A stretch of 64,000 nucleotides of DNA, taken from Paenibacillus sp. 19GGS1-52. GTDB lineage: Bacteria; Bacillota; Bacilli; Paenibacillales; Paenibacillaceae. Position numbers and translations under genes: made by a program. A model generated the notes under the pieces. That model had not been told where the DNA came from, made no database searches, and saw nothing but the letters and a program-made list of their open reading frames with translations. The stretch covers positions 434,001 through 498,000 of the forward strand of contig NZ_CP059724.1 in assembly GCF_022369515.1 (NCBI RefSeq), in the 5' to 3' direction. Below, piece by piece: positions 34,301 through 43,098 of this stretch (positions are counted from its first letter, which is position 1; each line of letters begins with the position of its first letter).

Positions 34301-34790
34301 CTACCAAAATCATCCCAATAGGTGCAGATTCGAAATAAGCCTGGAAATTATTGCGCTCCAAAAGCAATTGATCTTCCATTTTCTTAATGGTTGTAATATC
34401 ACGGAATACGACCACAGCTCCGGTTACTTGCTCATCAGAGGTCTTAATGAGGGCACAGCTTGCGGATACGTACATTCTTTTCTCTAGCTTATTGATTAGC
34501 ATGGAATGTTTATGTAGCCCTTTGAAGGGTTCGTTCTGTTGAATTAGTACAATAGGAGAGATGCACGGTTCTTCGGTGAGCCCATTGATAAGCGGGAAGA
34601 CATGATCAAAAAGGGCTCCAACAGCCTCTAGCATACTCCAACCCGTTAATTGTTCAGCGACAGGGTTCATATAGTTAATACAACCCGCTAAGTCAGTAGT
34701 AATGACTCCATCGCCAATACATGCTAATACAGCGGTAATTTGATCTATATTTAATGTGGATGTCGGTAGATCCGTAAGGTTGTTATCCAT
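31365..34790 (-). CDS. Multi-PAS hybrid sensor histidine kinase with receiver and Hpt-like tail
   Basis: 1141 residues from the ATG at 34790, with GGTGAT just before it; an ATG 12 bases upstream is possible. No membrane segments, so cytoplasmic. Five PAS domains occupy about 15-660; the second contains a four-Cys insert (GCIHSFESECGRATACGNC, about 200-218). HisKA has FLANMSHEIRTPLNGMIGM, the ATPase domain has NLLNNAIKFTDNG, DTGIGIAEHE and GGTGLGLAI, the receiver has VAEDDPVN, LMDVQMPLMDG and IPKPIR, and the C-terminal ~85 residues resemble a degenerate Hpt (AHCIKNQCILLGNEEL). It lies in the che operon between cheB and the lone receiver and probably feeds into the same output. Confidence 0.86.
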   Translation of the reverse strand: MDNNLTDLPTSTLNIDQITAVLACIGDGVITTDLAGCINYMNPVAEQLTGWSMLEAVGALFDHVFPLINGLTEEPCISPIVLIQQNEPFKGLHKHSMLINKLEKRMYVSASCALIKTSDEQVTGAVVVFRDITTIKKMEDQLLLERNNFQAYFESAPIGMILVDGSLNLKQANAAAKHFVKRNPLSEANKMRIGDHLGCIHSFESECGRATACGNCDLNKSIRQVMQTGLSRLNLVIPYTQLENGIAQHYWYKISIVPMASPKEKQVLVILDDITLQRKTEEQLIQAKDYYLSMFEKFPTLVWRSGLDKKYDYINKRWSQFTGRKPRTELGFGWAELIHPDDRSTSLNTYLQAFEQRQSFENEHRLLRYDGEYRWVLDAGSPFYDMDGVFLGFIGAVFDITERKQAEELLDKYRILSEEAHDTILFVDSKGQILDVNEAATHKYGYSRQEFLELTAFQLRIDESIIIDQLNMAEQESAFYETIHHKKDGSSFPVEVSSTGTTIGGRRVIMSIIRDITERKHSEVALRDSEEKYRQLFNNSTEAIFLHEIIEASPKFSHFIDVNEVACLWLGYSREELIGMSPYDINSGSYRDKLKNMRDTLKVGAHFTYDSAHVTKSGREIPVEINVHCFNLMGKKVLLSMVRDTTERTKVENELKVTRDEAERANKAKSEFLANMSHEIRTPLNGMIGMIDLTLLTPINDEQAENLHAAKSCANALLVLINDVLDYSKLEVGKMRIDQINFSLRELIEKIIKSLSPTAHAKRLNFDYTFSSEVPTFVNGDPNRLQQVLNNLLNNAIKFTDNGRISLSVKCQEVQGDSLTLLFIVTDTGIGIAEHEQTELFKTFSQVDSSITRRYGGTGLGLAISKQLVENMGGHIWVESVKGQGSAFLFTIQFKSALSVVVEQPRLPALTVPHNSLSILVAEDDPVNRLVLTRMLKSLNYQVEIAENGIEVLKHLEHKNYDLILMDVQMPLMDGIEVTRKIRQSEGPVHHTPIIAITAYALHGDREKCLSAGMDDYIPKPIRMEELQLSLEKWTGPTIKISADGELILAEANLSPKMMNDGEALLELQRCIEELELIVQAPELTQIEDLAHCIKNQCILLGNEELKATFFRIELAARRGKIDEVLGFVSQAQLEYARYYH

Positions 34791-34823
34791 TATTATCACC
34801 ATACTTCTGCATCAGATTAATTA

Positions 34824-35849
34824 TCATTGCTGAACCAGCTTGTTAATGAGCTGGGGAATTTGCTGTAATGGAGCTTGTCGTTCTACAGCTCCAACATCGA
34901 AAGCAGCCTTAGGCATGCCATAAACAATGGAGGAATGAGCGTCTTGTCCAATCGTTCTTGCACCCTTGCGTCTCATCATCAATAGGCCCTTTGCGCCATC
35001 GTATCCCATACCTGTGAGAATGATGCCGATGGCTTTATTTCCTGCTGCTTTAGCTACGGAATCAAATAATACATCCACTGAAGGGCAATGTCCCGTGATT
35101 CTTTCCCCTTCATAGATCTCCACTTTGAAGAGATCTCCTATTCTATGGATTCGCATTTGCTGGTCTCCAGGAGCGATTAAGACAGTTCCAGGCAATACAT
35201 AATCTCCTGTCTGCGCTTCTTTGACAGAAACCTTGCATAGCTGGTTTAAGCGGTCGGCGAACATTCGGGAGAACCCTGAGGGGATGTGCTGTACAATAAC
35301 TACTCCAGGCACGGTAACCGGAAGGGTTGTTAGAATACTGCTAATGGCTTCAATTCCTCCAGTAGATGCCCCAATGGCAATGATCCGAATAGAAGAAGGA
35401 GTCCCTACCCCTGGTTCTATAGGCTTTATGGTACCTTGCTGCCGTCGTATTTCCTCGAGATGAATGCTTGAGGCTACGATTATCTTTTGAATCAGGTCAT
35501 CGAAGAAAATATTCGCACTACCTGCTACCAAGTTTGAGGGTTTGGCTACAAAATCAACAGCTCCTGCCTTCAAGGCATCGAACACACTATGACTCATCGT
35601 ACTAATCATAATGATGGGTATAGGATATTGCGGAAGCAATCTGCGTATGAATTCCAATCCATTCATCTTAGGCATCTCGACATCACAGGTCATCACATCG
35701 GGCTCGAAAGCTAATATTTTGTCACGTGCGTCAAAAGCGTCTGCAGCGGTTGCGACCACTTCAATACTTAGATGATTCGATAGCCCTTTTCTTAGCCATT
35801 CACGAAAGAGGAGAGAATCGTCTACGATCAGTACTTTTATTTTCTTCAT
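34824..35849 (-). CDS. cheB: Chemotaxis protein methylesterase CheB
   Basis: 341 residues. Receiver domain with DD at 10-11 and phospho-Asp 56 in MTCDVEMPKMNG; Lys in VAKPSN. The methylesterase domain starts near residue 153 with catalytic Ser 162 in GASTGG, His 188 in VQHIPSGFS and Asp 284 in GMGYDGA, a complete triad. It removes methyl groups from, and deamidates, chemoreceptors when phosphorylated by CheA. Four bases separate it from cheR upstream, so the two adaptation enzymes are co-translated. The Bacillus-type extra adaptation genes cheC and cheD are not in this operon. Confidence 0.93.
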   Translation of the reverse strand: MKKIKVLIVDDSLLFREWLRKGLSNHLSIEVVATAADAFDARDKILAFEPDVMTCDVEMPKMNGLEFIRRLLPQYPIPIIMISTMSHSVFDALKAGAVDFVAKPSNLVAGSANIFFDDLIQKIIVASSIHLEEIRRQQGTIKPIEPGVGTPSSIRIIAIGASTGGIEAISSILTTLPVTVPGVVIVQHIPSGFSRMFADRLNQLCKVSVKEAQTGDYVLPGTVLIAPGDQQMRIHRIGDLFKVEIYEGERITGHCPSVDVLFDSVAKAAGNKAIGIILTGMGYDGAKGLLMMRRKGARTIGQDAHSSIVYGMPKAAFDVGAVERQAPLQQIPQLINKLVQQ

Positions 35850-35853
35850 CTAC

Positions 35854-36690
35854 CTATTCCTTTCGATAAACAGCAGGCATCACATATTTAAACGGACTAG
35901 TTTCCCGGTTAATAGATTCGGAATGCCCGATGAAGAGATAACCCCCGCTTTCTAAGGATTGGTAGAGTTTCTGCAGCAGCGCTCTTTTGGTTTCCGAATC
36001 GAAATAAATCATCACATTTCTACAAAAGATCATATGGAACTTGCGCTTGAAAGGGTAGTGAGTTTCCATCAGATTAAATTTCCGGAAGATGATCTCTTTG
36101 CGGATTGAGTCAGTAAACGTAAAATTCCCATTTTCAATCTTCCTAAGATATTGGCTCCTCCAAAGCGCTGGGAGGGGAAGGATCTGATCATGAGTATACT
36201 CCGCAGTATTGGCTACTTCCAACACCCGATTTGAAAGGTCAGTAGCAAGAATTTGCTTATCCCAGCTTAGACTCTCATTCTGAAAAAAGTCACTCAGCAG
36301 CATAGCCAGCGTATAGGGTTCCTCACCAGTGGAACAGCCAGCACACCATATGCGCAAATCGCTCTCCATCAGCGTGTGTGAAAGCTGAGGAAGAAGGATA
36401 TCTTTTAAGAATGAAAAATGTGCTGTTTCACGCATGAAATAAGTGTGGTTTGTCGTAATTTTATTTATTAAAGCATTGACTGTGATTCCTGTTCGATCTT
36501 CCAACAGCAAATCGATATACTCTCCAAACGATTTCACATGCATGTTAGCTAGCTCATTTTGCAGCCTGCCAACCACAAGGGAACGCTTCTCTTCACTTAG
36601 ATAGATGCCGAAATGCGTATAAATATACGAACTGAGACGGCTGAACTCTTGATTACTTATAGGGATCACATTAGTACTTCCCGAAGTCAT
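35854..36690 (-). CDS. cheR: Chemotaxis protein methyltransferase CheR
   Basis: 278 residues from the ATG at 36690; a GTG at 36696 is the alternative. The N-terminal helical CheR_N domain (about 8-65) has [17 protein letters not shown]. The SAM-binding domain has [29 protein letters not shown] (motif I) and [10 protein letters not shown], diagnostic of CheR. It methylates glutamates of chemoreceptors using SAM. The start overlaps the last 20 bases of the chemoreceptor gene, so translation is coupled. No TPR extension is present. Confidence 0.93.
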   Translation of the reverse strand: MTSGSTNVIPISNQEFSRLSSYIYTHFGIYLSEEKRSLVVGRLQNELANMHVKSFGEYIDLLLEDRTGITVNALINKITTNHTYFMRETAHFSFLKDILLPQLSHTLMESDLRIWCAGCSTGEEPYTLAMLLSDFFQNESLSWDKQILATDLSNRVLEVANTAEYTHDQILPLPALWRSQYLRKIENGNFTFTDSIRKEIIFRKFNLMETHYPFKRKFHMIFCRNVMIYFDSETKRALLQKLYQSLESGGYLFIGHSESINRETSPFKYVMPAVYRKE

Positions 36691-38362
36691 TATCACTTAA
36701 TGATATTTTTGTAGGCCGTTTGGTTTTACTCGTAGTGTTGGCTCTACTGTAAGATTCGTTAGTCTGGCGTGCATTAGGTCGAGCATCACTGAAGTTTTCC
36801 CGAGCATAATCCATTTTTTTAAGCTGGAAGCGATTGACTTGTTCCTGAAGCATTAGCGCTTGATGAGTCAATTCCTCGCTGGAGGCTGCACTTTCTTCAG
36901 AGGTTGCCGAATTGGTCTGTACAACATGTGAGACCTGAAGAATTCCCTGATTGATTTGAGCTACTCCGATGGCTTGCTCATTGGATGAAATCGTGATATT
37001 GCCTATCAAATCAGCCACTTGGGCAACGTCGTTTACAATATTCTGTAGGGCAACTGCTGTATTATTAGCAATTTTTGTACCAATATCTACTTTTTTAATG
37101 GAGCCTTCAATCATTGCAGTTGTTTCCTTCGCAGCATTGGCCGATCTTGCAGCTAGATTGCGCACTTCTTCAGCAACTACGGCAAAACCTTTGCCATGTT
37201 GTCCGGCACGCGCAGCTTCAACTGCTGCATTCAGCGCCAGAATGTTGGTTTGAAAAGCGATTTCGTCAATCACCTTAATGATTTTTGAGATATTAATAGA
37301 TGAATCATTTATTTCTTCCATTGCGCGAAGCATACTGCCCATCTGTTCGTTTCCATGGACTGCATTTTTCTGTGCGGCTTCAGCTAGCTGATTCGCATTA
37401 TTGGAATGTTGAGCATTTAGTTTCGTTTGGGAGGAGATCTCCTCTAGGGATGCGGATAGTTCTTCCACGGAGCTAGCCTGCTCCGTTGCACCTTCCGACA
37501 AAGCGATGCTTGATTCGGACATTTGTCTGGCACCGGAAGCTACTTGATCAGCAGCAGAATTGATATTATTCATAACCTCATTCATATTATTAGACATTCT
37601 CAGGAATGCGGTAGCGAGAATACCTACTTCATCTTTAGTATTGGCTTGAATAGTTACATTAAGGTCTCCGTCAGCCATTTGTTCCGCCACAGCCACTAGA
37701 CGATTGATAGGTTTACTAATGATACGGGAGACAAAGATGCCAATGGAGATCGCCAGAATCATAGTCACAAGAATGATTACGAGCATTGTCTTCACCGTAG
37801 TAGTAACGGTAACGGCGTAATCCTCCGACTTTTGCAGTCCTCCCGTTTCCATCAGTTTGATCAGTTTATCCAGATTGTCATTCGCTACAATAGATGGCTG
37901 CAGTGCATCGCCGTAGAATAAGGTCTTTGCTGCCTCAACTTTATTTTCTTGTGCCAAGCTGCTTACTTGCTCTCTCACCGTTTTATAATCTTTAAGGGAG
38001 GCTGTTAAAGTATTGAAGGCAGCGCGTACGTCCTCTGTTTGAATACTAGTTTCGAATTTGCTGAGATAGCTATCCATATCGGTATCTAATGTTTTGATCT
38101 TGGTTATGTAGGATTCTCGCTCTTTGTTGGTTGTCTTAATCAACACATCTCTGATCGCTGCGCGGATATTATGGAAGTCCATGCCTACATGCCCCAAGTC
38201 GCCAGAGGCAACACCATAATTTACATATAACTGTGAATAGTCTTTACTTACCTTGTTAATATTGGTGATTCCAACAAATCCAACTACACCCGCCAATAAT
38301 GCAATCAGTATAAAAGCAGAAATCATCCGGGTACTAATTTTTAAATTGTTAATCCATCTCAT
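36671..38362 (-). CDS. Methyl-accepting chemotaxis protein
   Basis: 563 residues from the ATG at 38362 with AAGGGGG upstream; a longer frame from 38404 would run into cheW and lacks a site. TM1 about 11-30, a helical-bundle external sensor (4HB_MCP type, about 31-190), TM2 about 193-213, a HAMP domain (about 214-268), and the signalling hairpin with the tip motif [18 protein letters not shown]. Adaptation helices contain repeated [15 protein letters not shown]. No C-terminal CheR-docking pentapeptide is visible. It senses an extracellular or membrane signal and controls the CheA encoded upstream. Confidence 0.92.
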   Translation of the reverse strand: MRWINNLKISTRMISAFILIALLAGVVGFVGITNINKVSKDYSQLYVNYGVASGDLGHVGMDFHNIRAAIRDVLIKTTNKERESYITKIKTLDTDMDSYLSKFETSIQTEDVRAAFNTLTASLKDYKTVREQVSSLAQENKVEAAKTLFYGDALQPSIVANDNLDKLIKLMETGGLQKSEDYAVTVTTTVKTMLVIILVTMILAISIGIFVSRIISKPINRLVAVAEQMADGDLNVTIQANTKDEVGILATAFLRMSNNMNEVMNNINSAADQVASGARQMSESSIALSEGATEQASSVEELSASLEEISSQTKLNAQHSNNANQLAEAAQKNAVHGNEQMGSMLRAMEEINDSSINISKIIKVIDEIAFQTNILALNAAVEAARAGQHGKGFAVVAEEVRNLAARSANAAKETTAMIEGSIKKVDIGTKIANNTAVALQNIVNDVAQVADLIGNITISSNEQAIGVAQINQGILQVSHVVQTNSATSEESAASSEELTHQALMLQEQVNRFQLKKMDYARENFSDARPNARQTNESYSRANTTSKTKRPTKISLSDNDFGKY

Positions 38363-38375
38363 TTGTATATCCCCC

Positions 38376-38867
38376 TTATTTCTCGCCGAGCTGATTAATT
38401 TCATCCCATGAAGCTTTTATCAAAAGTGTCTTACAATCGAGTAACAGCTTGACCTCTGCTCCGACTTTGCCAATTCCCTTAATGAAGTTGTTGCCGCCCT
38501 TATTCATCTCTGGGGGGGCTACGATTTCAGTGTCAGGTATCGAAAGCACCTCCGAAACGCCGTCTACAATTAGTCCTAACGATATATTTTCGATATCCAC
38601 TACAATAATGCAGGTTCTGTCGTTATAGTCCCGAAACGTTTTCCCGAAACGCAAGCGAATATCCATGACTGGGATGATCTTGCCCCGCAGATTAATAATT
38701 CCCCGGAGATATTCAGGCTGATCCGGGACTTGTGTGATGGGTTGAATCCCAATAATCTCTCTAACATGATTAATTTCAATTCCATAGCAATCTTCACCCA
38801 TCGTAAACGTTAAGAATTTTCCTTTCTGTGTATCTTCCTCTAGCTCGTCCTGAACTTCTGTGGACAT
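38376..38867 (-). CDS. cheW: Chemotaxis coupling protein CheW
   Basis: 163 residues, normal length. The CheW fold is recognisable from [20 protein letters not shown], then [22 protein letters not shown] and [11 protein letters not shown]. It links the chemoreceptor to CheA in the signalling array at the cytoplasmic membrane. It lies 42 bases after cheA and 13 bases before the receptor gene. Confidence 0.94.
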   Translation of the reverse strand: MSTEVQDELEEDTQKGKFLTFTMGEDCYGIEINHVREIIGIQPITQVPDQPEYLRGIINLRGKIIPVMDIRLRFGKTFRDYNDRTCIIVVDIENISLGLIVDGVSEVLSIPDTEIVAPPEMNKGGNNFIKGIGKVGAEVKLLLDCKTLLIKASWDEINQLGEK

Positions 38868-38909
38868 GGACCCATCAACTCCTTTGTGAATGTTATATTG
38901 GCTTTATAG

Positions 38910-40931
38910 TTATCCTGACAATTTCGGAATATCTAGGATGAGACTAATACTCCCATCACCTAGCAAGGTGCAGCCGGCTAGTACCGAGACCTTATGGGAA
39001 CCTTGAAAGAAGGTTGGAAGTGCTTTAACAACAACTTGTTTTTGACCCAGCAGCTCATCGGCCAGAATACAAAAGCTCTTATCATCATTTTCGAGAATCA
39101 TAACAATTCCATCCGTTAAACTGCTGCGCACTGCCGAATGATGTAAGCGCTCGTGCAAGCGGATTAAGGGGTAAAAAAGGCCACGCACCATAATCATCTC
39201 ATTGCCATTCGGGTCAACAATAAGATCCGAGGTTTTGGGTCTCAATGATTCTTTGATGTATGAGGTAGGTATAGTGTACTTAGATTGGCCCACCCGAATA
39301 TTCATCGCATCAACAATGGCTAGTGTTATCGGAATCCGGATGGTAATAACCGTTCCTTTATCCTCGGTACTGTCCACTTGAAGGGAGCCGCCAATGGCTT
39401 CAACATTATTCGCCACCACATCCATGCCCACACCTCTGCCGGAAAACTCTGTGACTTGTTCTTTGGTAGAGAAGCCGGGATGAAGGATTAGATTGAAAAT
39501 TTCTTTATTGGTATATTCACTTTCTGGTTTTCTTAGCAGACCGTTGCTTTGCGCTTTTTGTAATATTTTACTTTTGTTTAATCCTCTGCCGTCATCTTTA
39601 ACAATAATGAGTACATCACTGCCGACATTTTTGGCCTCTAGAGTTAATGTGCCTGCTCGCGGTTTATTATTCTGCTCCCGTTCAGCAGGAGGTTCGAATC
39701 CGTGATCCATTGAATTTCGGATCAAATGCATTAGCGGATCAGAGAGGTGTTCGATAATATTCTTATCTACTTCGGTGTCCTCGCCAATGAGAGTCAACTT
39801 CACTTCTTTATTCAATTTCTTGCACATATCACGAACAGGCCGGTTCATCTTCTGGAAGGTCGTGGATAACGAAATCATGCGGATAGACATCACCATATCT
39901 TGAATCTCACTCGTGATCTTTTTGAGCTGGCGGGCTGCCTTTTGAAAGTTATCTAGTTCCAGATCCATTAGATCGGGGTTCTCGGTGACCATGGCTTCGG
40001 CGATGACCATCTCACCCACTAGATCCAGCAAACGGTCCAGCTTTTGAACTTGGACGCTAATGATGGTGGCCGCCGCATTTGTGGTCTTCTGTTCTTCTTG
40101 CCCAAGGAACTGCTTCACTGGTGGAGTGCTGCCAGGCTCCGACTCACTATCCTCAAGAACTAGCTCAGTTAATTCCAAATCCCGTAAGAAGATCGTTTGC
40201 GAAAAGAATTGAAACATCTCGTCATAGGTTCGATTCGTCTTGAAGGAAACCAAGAAACCCGTTTCTCTTATGATTTCTACGCTGTCCTCAGATTCAATGA
40301 TGTCACTCGGCTCATACTGCAGGCCAGTCGTGAAATCTTTGAGATTATGAATGATCGTAAATGCCCTGATATTCTCCATCTCGCAACCCTCTTCAAAAAA
40401 TACACGAGCTTGAAAAGTATGCTGATGGACGGTCTTTTCTACTTTTTTATTATTAGAGATATAGAATTGCTGTTTTTTTGGCGAATCTACTTTTGCCGCT
40501 GCGACAATTGCCAGACTTGGATTCAGTTCCTTCAATTGTTCTAGATAATGCTTGATACGTTGGATTAATTCAGAGGCATCGGCAGAGGCGTCAGCCCCTT
40601 CTTTGATTTTGAGGATTTCTATCTTGATGAAGTCAATTCCCTCAAAGACAAGGTCAGAGAGTATTGAATAATCGATCTGGACAGGTTTCTCCTCGCGGAT
40701 CACATAGAAAAGATCCTCAATGGAATGTGCTAGTTTAGAGATCTCATTGAAAAGCATCATCGATGAGGCGCTTTTGATACTATGCATGTGTCGGAAAATT
40801 TCATTTATGACTTCCTCTTTATAGAAGGTGTCTTCATTCTCTAACATTTTTTGTTCCAATTGTTCAAGTTGGAGCGAAGTCTCATAAATGAATATTTCCA
40901 GCATGGGTTCGTTAATGTATTCCTCCGACAT
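38910..40931 (-). CDS. cheA: Chemotaxis histidine kinase CheA
   Basis: 673 residues. The P1 Hpt domain has phospho-His 50 in HMHSIKSASSMM. A middle region (about 160-250) may be a divergent P2. P3 dimerisation begins near residue 290 (ISVQVQKLDRLLDLVGEMV). The P4 ATPase has HLIRNSMDHGFEPP, DDGRGLN and GRGVGMDVV. P5 is the CheW-like C-terminus (about 535-670). It autophosphorylates and passes phosphate to receivers, including CheB and probably the downstream lone receiver. AAGGTGATG lies before the ATG. It starts 25 bases after the TetR stop, so the TetR gene is upstream in the same operon. Confidence 0.94.
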   Translation of the reverse strand: MSEEYINEPMLEIFIYETSLQLEQLEQKMLENEDTFYKEEVINEIFRHMHSIKSASSMMLFNEISKLAHSIEDLFYVIREEKPVQIDYSILSDLVFEGIDFIKIEILKIKEGADASADASELIQRIKHYLEQLKELNPSLAIVAAAKVDSPKKQQFYISNNKKVEKTVHQHTFQARVFFEEGCEMENIRAFTIIHNLKDFTTGLQYEPSDIIESEDSVEIIRETGFLVSFKTNRTYDEMFQFFSQTIFLRDLELTELVLEDSESEPGSTPPVKQFLGQEEQKTTNAAATIISVQVQKLDRLLDLVGEMVIAEAMVTENPDLMDLELDNFQKAARQLKKITSEIQDMVMSIRMISLSTTFQKMNRPVRDMCKKLNKEVKLTLIGEDTEVDKNIIEHLSDPLMHLIRNSMDHGFEPPAEREQNNKPRAGTLTLEAKNVGSDVLIIVKDDGRGLNKSKILQKAQSNGLLRKPESEYTNKEIFNLILHPGFSTKEQVTEFSGRGVGMDVVANNVEAIGGSLQVDSTEDKGTVITIRIPITLAIVDAMNIRVGQSKYTIPTSYIKESLRPKTSDLIVDPNGNEMIMVRGLFYPLIRLHERLHHSAVRSSLTDGIVMILENDDKSFCILADELLGQKQVVVKALPTFFQGSHKVSVLAGCTLLGDGSISLILDIPKLSG

Positions 40932-40956
40932 ATTGCATCACCTTAACTCTCTTTTG

Positions 40957-41553
40957 CTATTGATGCTTCACGCTGAAAGCATCCAAGAACATACTTGTTG
41001 CTTCATGTACACGATCTCTTAGTGAGAACGCTAATTCACTTATACGCCACTGCATACAGATTTCCCGGAAATCTCCCCACATCATCGTGGCTAACTGTTC
41101 ACTGTTTACATGAGGGTCAATCTCATTGTTAGTTATGGCATCATCAATTAGTCCCTTCATGAAATTCATGCGCTTCGCTATAAGGCTATCAATCTTGGTC
41201 CGCAATTCAGGTTCATAACGAAGAACTTCGTATATTTGTGTAATAGCTGTGATGGCGGAGTAGTTCTCGTAATAGGTAGCATAAGTATTGAAACAATAAT
41301 GAATCGACTCTGCTGCAGTTAACTTATTTAACTGCACTGTAACAAAAACATCGGAATCATATTTTGAGTAATAATCCAGTACCGCCAGCAAGAGCTCATT
41401 TTTAGATTTATAGTGACGAAAGATGGCTCCTTCGGATACTCCTTGCTGCATGGCTACTTTTCGAATGGACAGATTATTAATCCCGATGTCATTGATTACC
41501 TCAATCGTAGATAACACTAGTCCTTCTTTTGTATGAATGAGAGATTTACCCAT
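40957..41553 (-). CDS. TetR-family regulator, first gene of the che operon
   Basis: 198 residues. The N-terminal helix-turn-helix (about 12-58) reads IEVINDIGINNLSIRKVAMQ, then VSEGAIFRHYKSKNELL. The C-terminal ligand domain is helical with a FadR-like pattern. The gene heads the minus-strand che/c-di-GMP operon and is divergent from the comQ-like gene, separated by 273 bases. A 20-base inverted repeat of typical TetR form lies just upstream, so it probably represses its own operon; whether it also affects the comQ side is open. The inducer is unknown. Confidence 0.85.
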   Translation of the reverse strand: MGKSLIHTKEGLVLSTIEVINDIGINNLSIRKVAMQQGVSEGAIFRHYKSKNELLLAVLDYYSKYDSDVFVTVQLNKLTAAESIHYCFNTYATYYENYSAITAITQIYEVLRYEPELRTKIDSLIAKRMNFMKGLIDDAITNNEIDPHVNSEQLATMMWGDFREICMQWRISELAFSLRDRVHEATSMFLDAFSVKHQ

Positions 41554-41574
41554 ATTTAATTCGCTCCTAATAGA

Positions 41575-41594
41575 AAGTAAACACTCACTTACTT
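41575..41594 (-). promoter_or_regulatory. Putative TetR operator upstream of the che operon
   Basis: AAGTAA and TTACTT arms flank ACACTCAC; the minus-strand form AAGTAAGTGAGTGTTTACTT resembles operators bound by Firmicutes TetR proteins. It begins 21 bases before the TetR start codon. Confidence 0.55.
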
Positions 41595-41826
41595 ATACCT
41601 TACATGACGAAGTATACCCGACTTTATGGTTAGAAAGGACGATATTTGTCGAATAATGTGTGAACATATTGGGAAATTTTCTCTATTCATATGGAAATTC
41701 TAGTTCAAATGGCATAGTGAACGATGTTCTGCACTACAAGTTATATAGAAGAAGGAAATACCCGGGTCATATAGAATAAGTTTTAGTAATAAATCTGATT
41801 AGCGCGCTGTATGGGGGTCAAGAGGA

Positions 41827-42744
41827 ATGGATGATTTTGAGCGGTTAATTGAGAAGGAATTTAGGGATAGCCTGCGTGCCTATTTTATCGTACCGCATTT
41901 GTACGAACTGGGAATTGCTTGTGTTGAGGAGAAGCTGCGGGAATCGATGCTGTTTGGCAAGCTGACCGTGCTTCACTATCGAATTTTTGAAGGAACCGGG
42001 GATGGGATATTCCGTGCGGCGGCGGCTGTAGAGCTGATGGTGCTTAGTCTTGATATTATTGATGATCTTCAGGACAAGGATAATAAGGGCATGGCCTGGA
42101 ACCAGATGGCCCCGGAAATTGCGCTTAACATCGCACTTGGACTATTAACGTTGTCACAGCAAATGCTGCTAACTAGTAGATTTCCTCTGGAGCGGACGCA
42201 TGAAGCTGTACAGGTGATGAGTAAACAGATTTTGACGGCGATAAATGGTCAAACGACAGATTTGCAGAATGATATAACGAGCGAAGAGGACTATTTGTGC
42301 ATGGTTAGGCAGAAGTCAGCGGCACTGCTCGTTGCAGCCTGCATGATCGGAACGCTATTAGCAACCGGTGAATGGAACGCACAGGTAAGGGATTATGCCG
42401 AAGAGCTGGGGATCGCTGCACAGATCAAGAATGATATTCGTGATTTGGTGAATTGGGAGAACAAAAATGATTTCTGGAACCGCAAGAAGACGCTGCCTAC
42501 ACTGTATTTGCTGGAGTCCATCTCGGAGGAGGAGAGCTGGATTCTAGATTATTTCGAGCACCGCCTACAGCTGGAGGATGTGCTTCACCGCAAGGAAGAA
42601 ATTGAGCGGATTCTAGAACAGTCGGGCACTCTTCTCTATACTTCCGTACGAATGAGAACACACTATTACAATTATCTGGATATGGTAAACAAGCTGGGTA
42701 TTGATTCTTATTGGAAGGAGCAGATTATTGCGCTAGCAGAATGA
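41827..42744 (+). CDS. comQ: ComQ-like isoprenyl transferase
   Basis: 305 residues, all helical, of the trans-isoprenyl-diphosphate-synthase fold. The first Asp-rich motif is DIIDDLQDKD (D79, D80, D83), and the second is KNDIRD (N202, D203, D206) with the downstream KKTLPTLYLL. ComQ transfers a geranyl or farnesyl group to a Trp of the ComX pheromone precursor and aids its export. Bona fide polyprenyl synthases are better conserved around the first motif and lie in other operons; here the next gene encodes a ComX-sized peptide and then a ComP/ComA pair, which makes the ComQ call strong. GGGGG lies 9 bases before the ATG. Confidence 0.87.
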   Translation: MDDFERLIEKEFRDSLRAYFIVPHLYELGIACVEEKLRESMLFGKLTVLHYRIFEGTGDGIFRAAAAVELMVLSLDIIDDLQDKDNKGMAWNQMAPEIALNIALGLLTLSQQMLLTSRFPLERTHEAVQVMSKQILTAINGQTTDLQNDITSEEDYLCMVRQKSAALLVAACMIGTLLATGEWNAQVRDYAEELGIAAQIKNDIRDLVNWENKNDFWNRKKTLPTLYLLESISEEESWILDYFEHRLQLEDVLHRKEEIERILEQSGTLLYTSVRMRTHYYNYLDMVNKLGIDSYWKEQIIALAE

Positions 42745-42782
42745 ATTCTGTATAACCCATCCATAAATCTTGCAAATGATGA

Positions 42783-42850
42783 CCGCAATGATGTTTGCGG
42801 AAATTACAAGTCTCATTATCGTTTCTAGTGAAAGATGAAACTGTTATATT
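42783..42850 (+). promoter_or_regulatory. ComA-half-site-like repeat and possible comX promoter
   Basis: CCGCAA (42783-42788) and TTGCGG (42795-42800) are exact ComA-type half-sites, here in everted order with a 6-base gap; a related TTGCAA lies at 42770. The B. subtilis ComA box is TTGCGG-N4-CCGCAA. Downstream, TGTTATATT (42842-42850) is an extended -10 with a weak TTTCTA at -35. The repeat would sit roughly 60-75 bases before transcription start, as expected for an activator at a weak promoter. Confidence 0.45.
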
Positions 42851-42896
42851 TGAATTAAGAGGAATATCTCTTATAAACCGATTGGGGGAATGTTAC

Positions 42897-43073
42897 ATGT
42901 TGAAGGAAATGATTCAGAAGATGATGAAAGATCCGAGTGCATATGTTGGTTTGCAGAGCGGCCAGCTTCAATTGGCGGGTATTAGTGATGTTGAACGCAG
43001 AGCATTAGTAGATGTGCTAGGAGACACCGAGGGCAAAATGGAGCCGATGAAATCACACTTTTGGACTATATAA
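42897..43073 (+). CDS. comX: ComX-like pheromone precursor
   Basis: 58 residues from the ATG at 42897, chosen because GGGGGA lies 7 bases upstream; the open frame extends further back without a site. It begins MLKEMIQKMMKDPSAYVGL and ends MKSHFWTI, with Trp 56 three residues from the end. ComX precursors are 50-75 residues, poorly conserved, and carry one prenylated Trp in the last ten or so residues, which is released as a short C-terminal peptide. The size, the Trp and the position between comQ- and comP-like genes all match. The prenyl group and the exact cleavage site cannot be read from sequence. Confidence 0.84.
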   Translation: MLKEMIQKMMKDPSAYVGLQSGQLQLAGISDVERRALVDVLGDTEGKMEPMKSHFWTI

Positions 43074-43098
43074 ATAGGTAGACTTGGAGGCAACTGGT

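Noticed and set aside
41827..42744. Housekeeping polyprenyl diphosphate synthase
   Set aside because: Context with a pheromone-sized gene and ComP/ComA-like genes, and the divergent motif surroundings, fit ComQ better.
42795..42896. Upstream extension of the ComX frame (34 extra codons)
   Set aside because: No binding site before the upstream start, while GGGGGA is ideally placed before 42897; the extension covers the promoter and ComA-like repeat.
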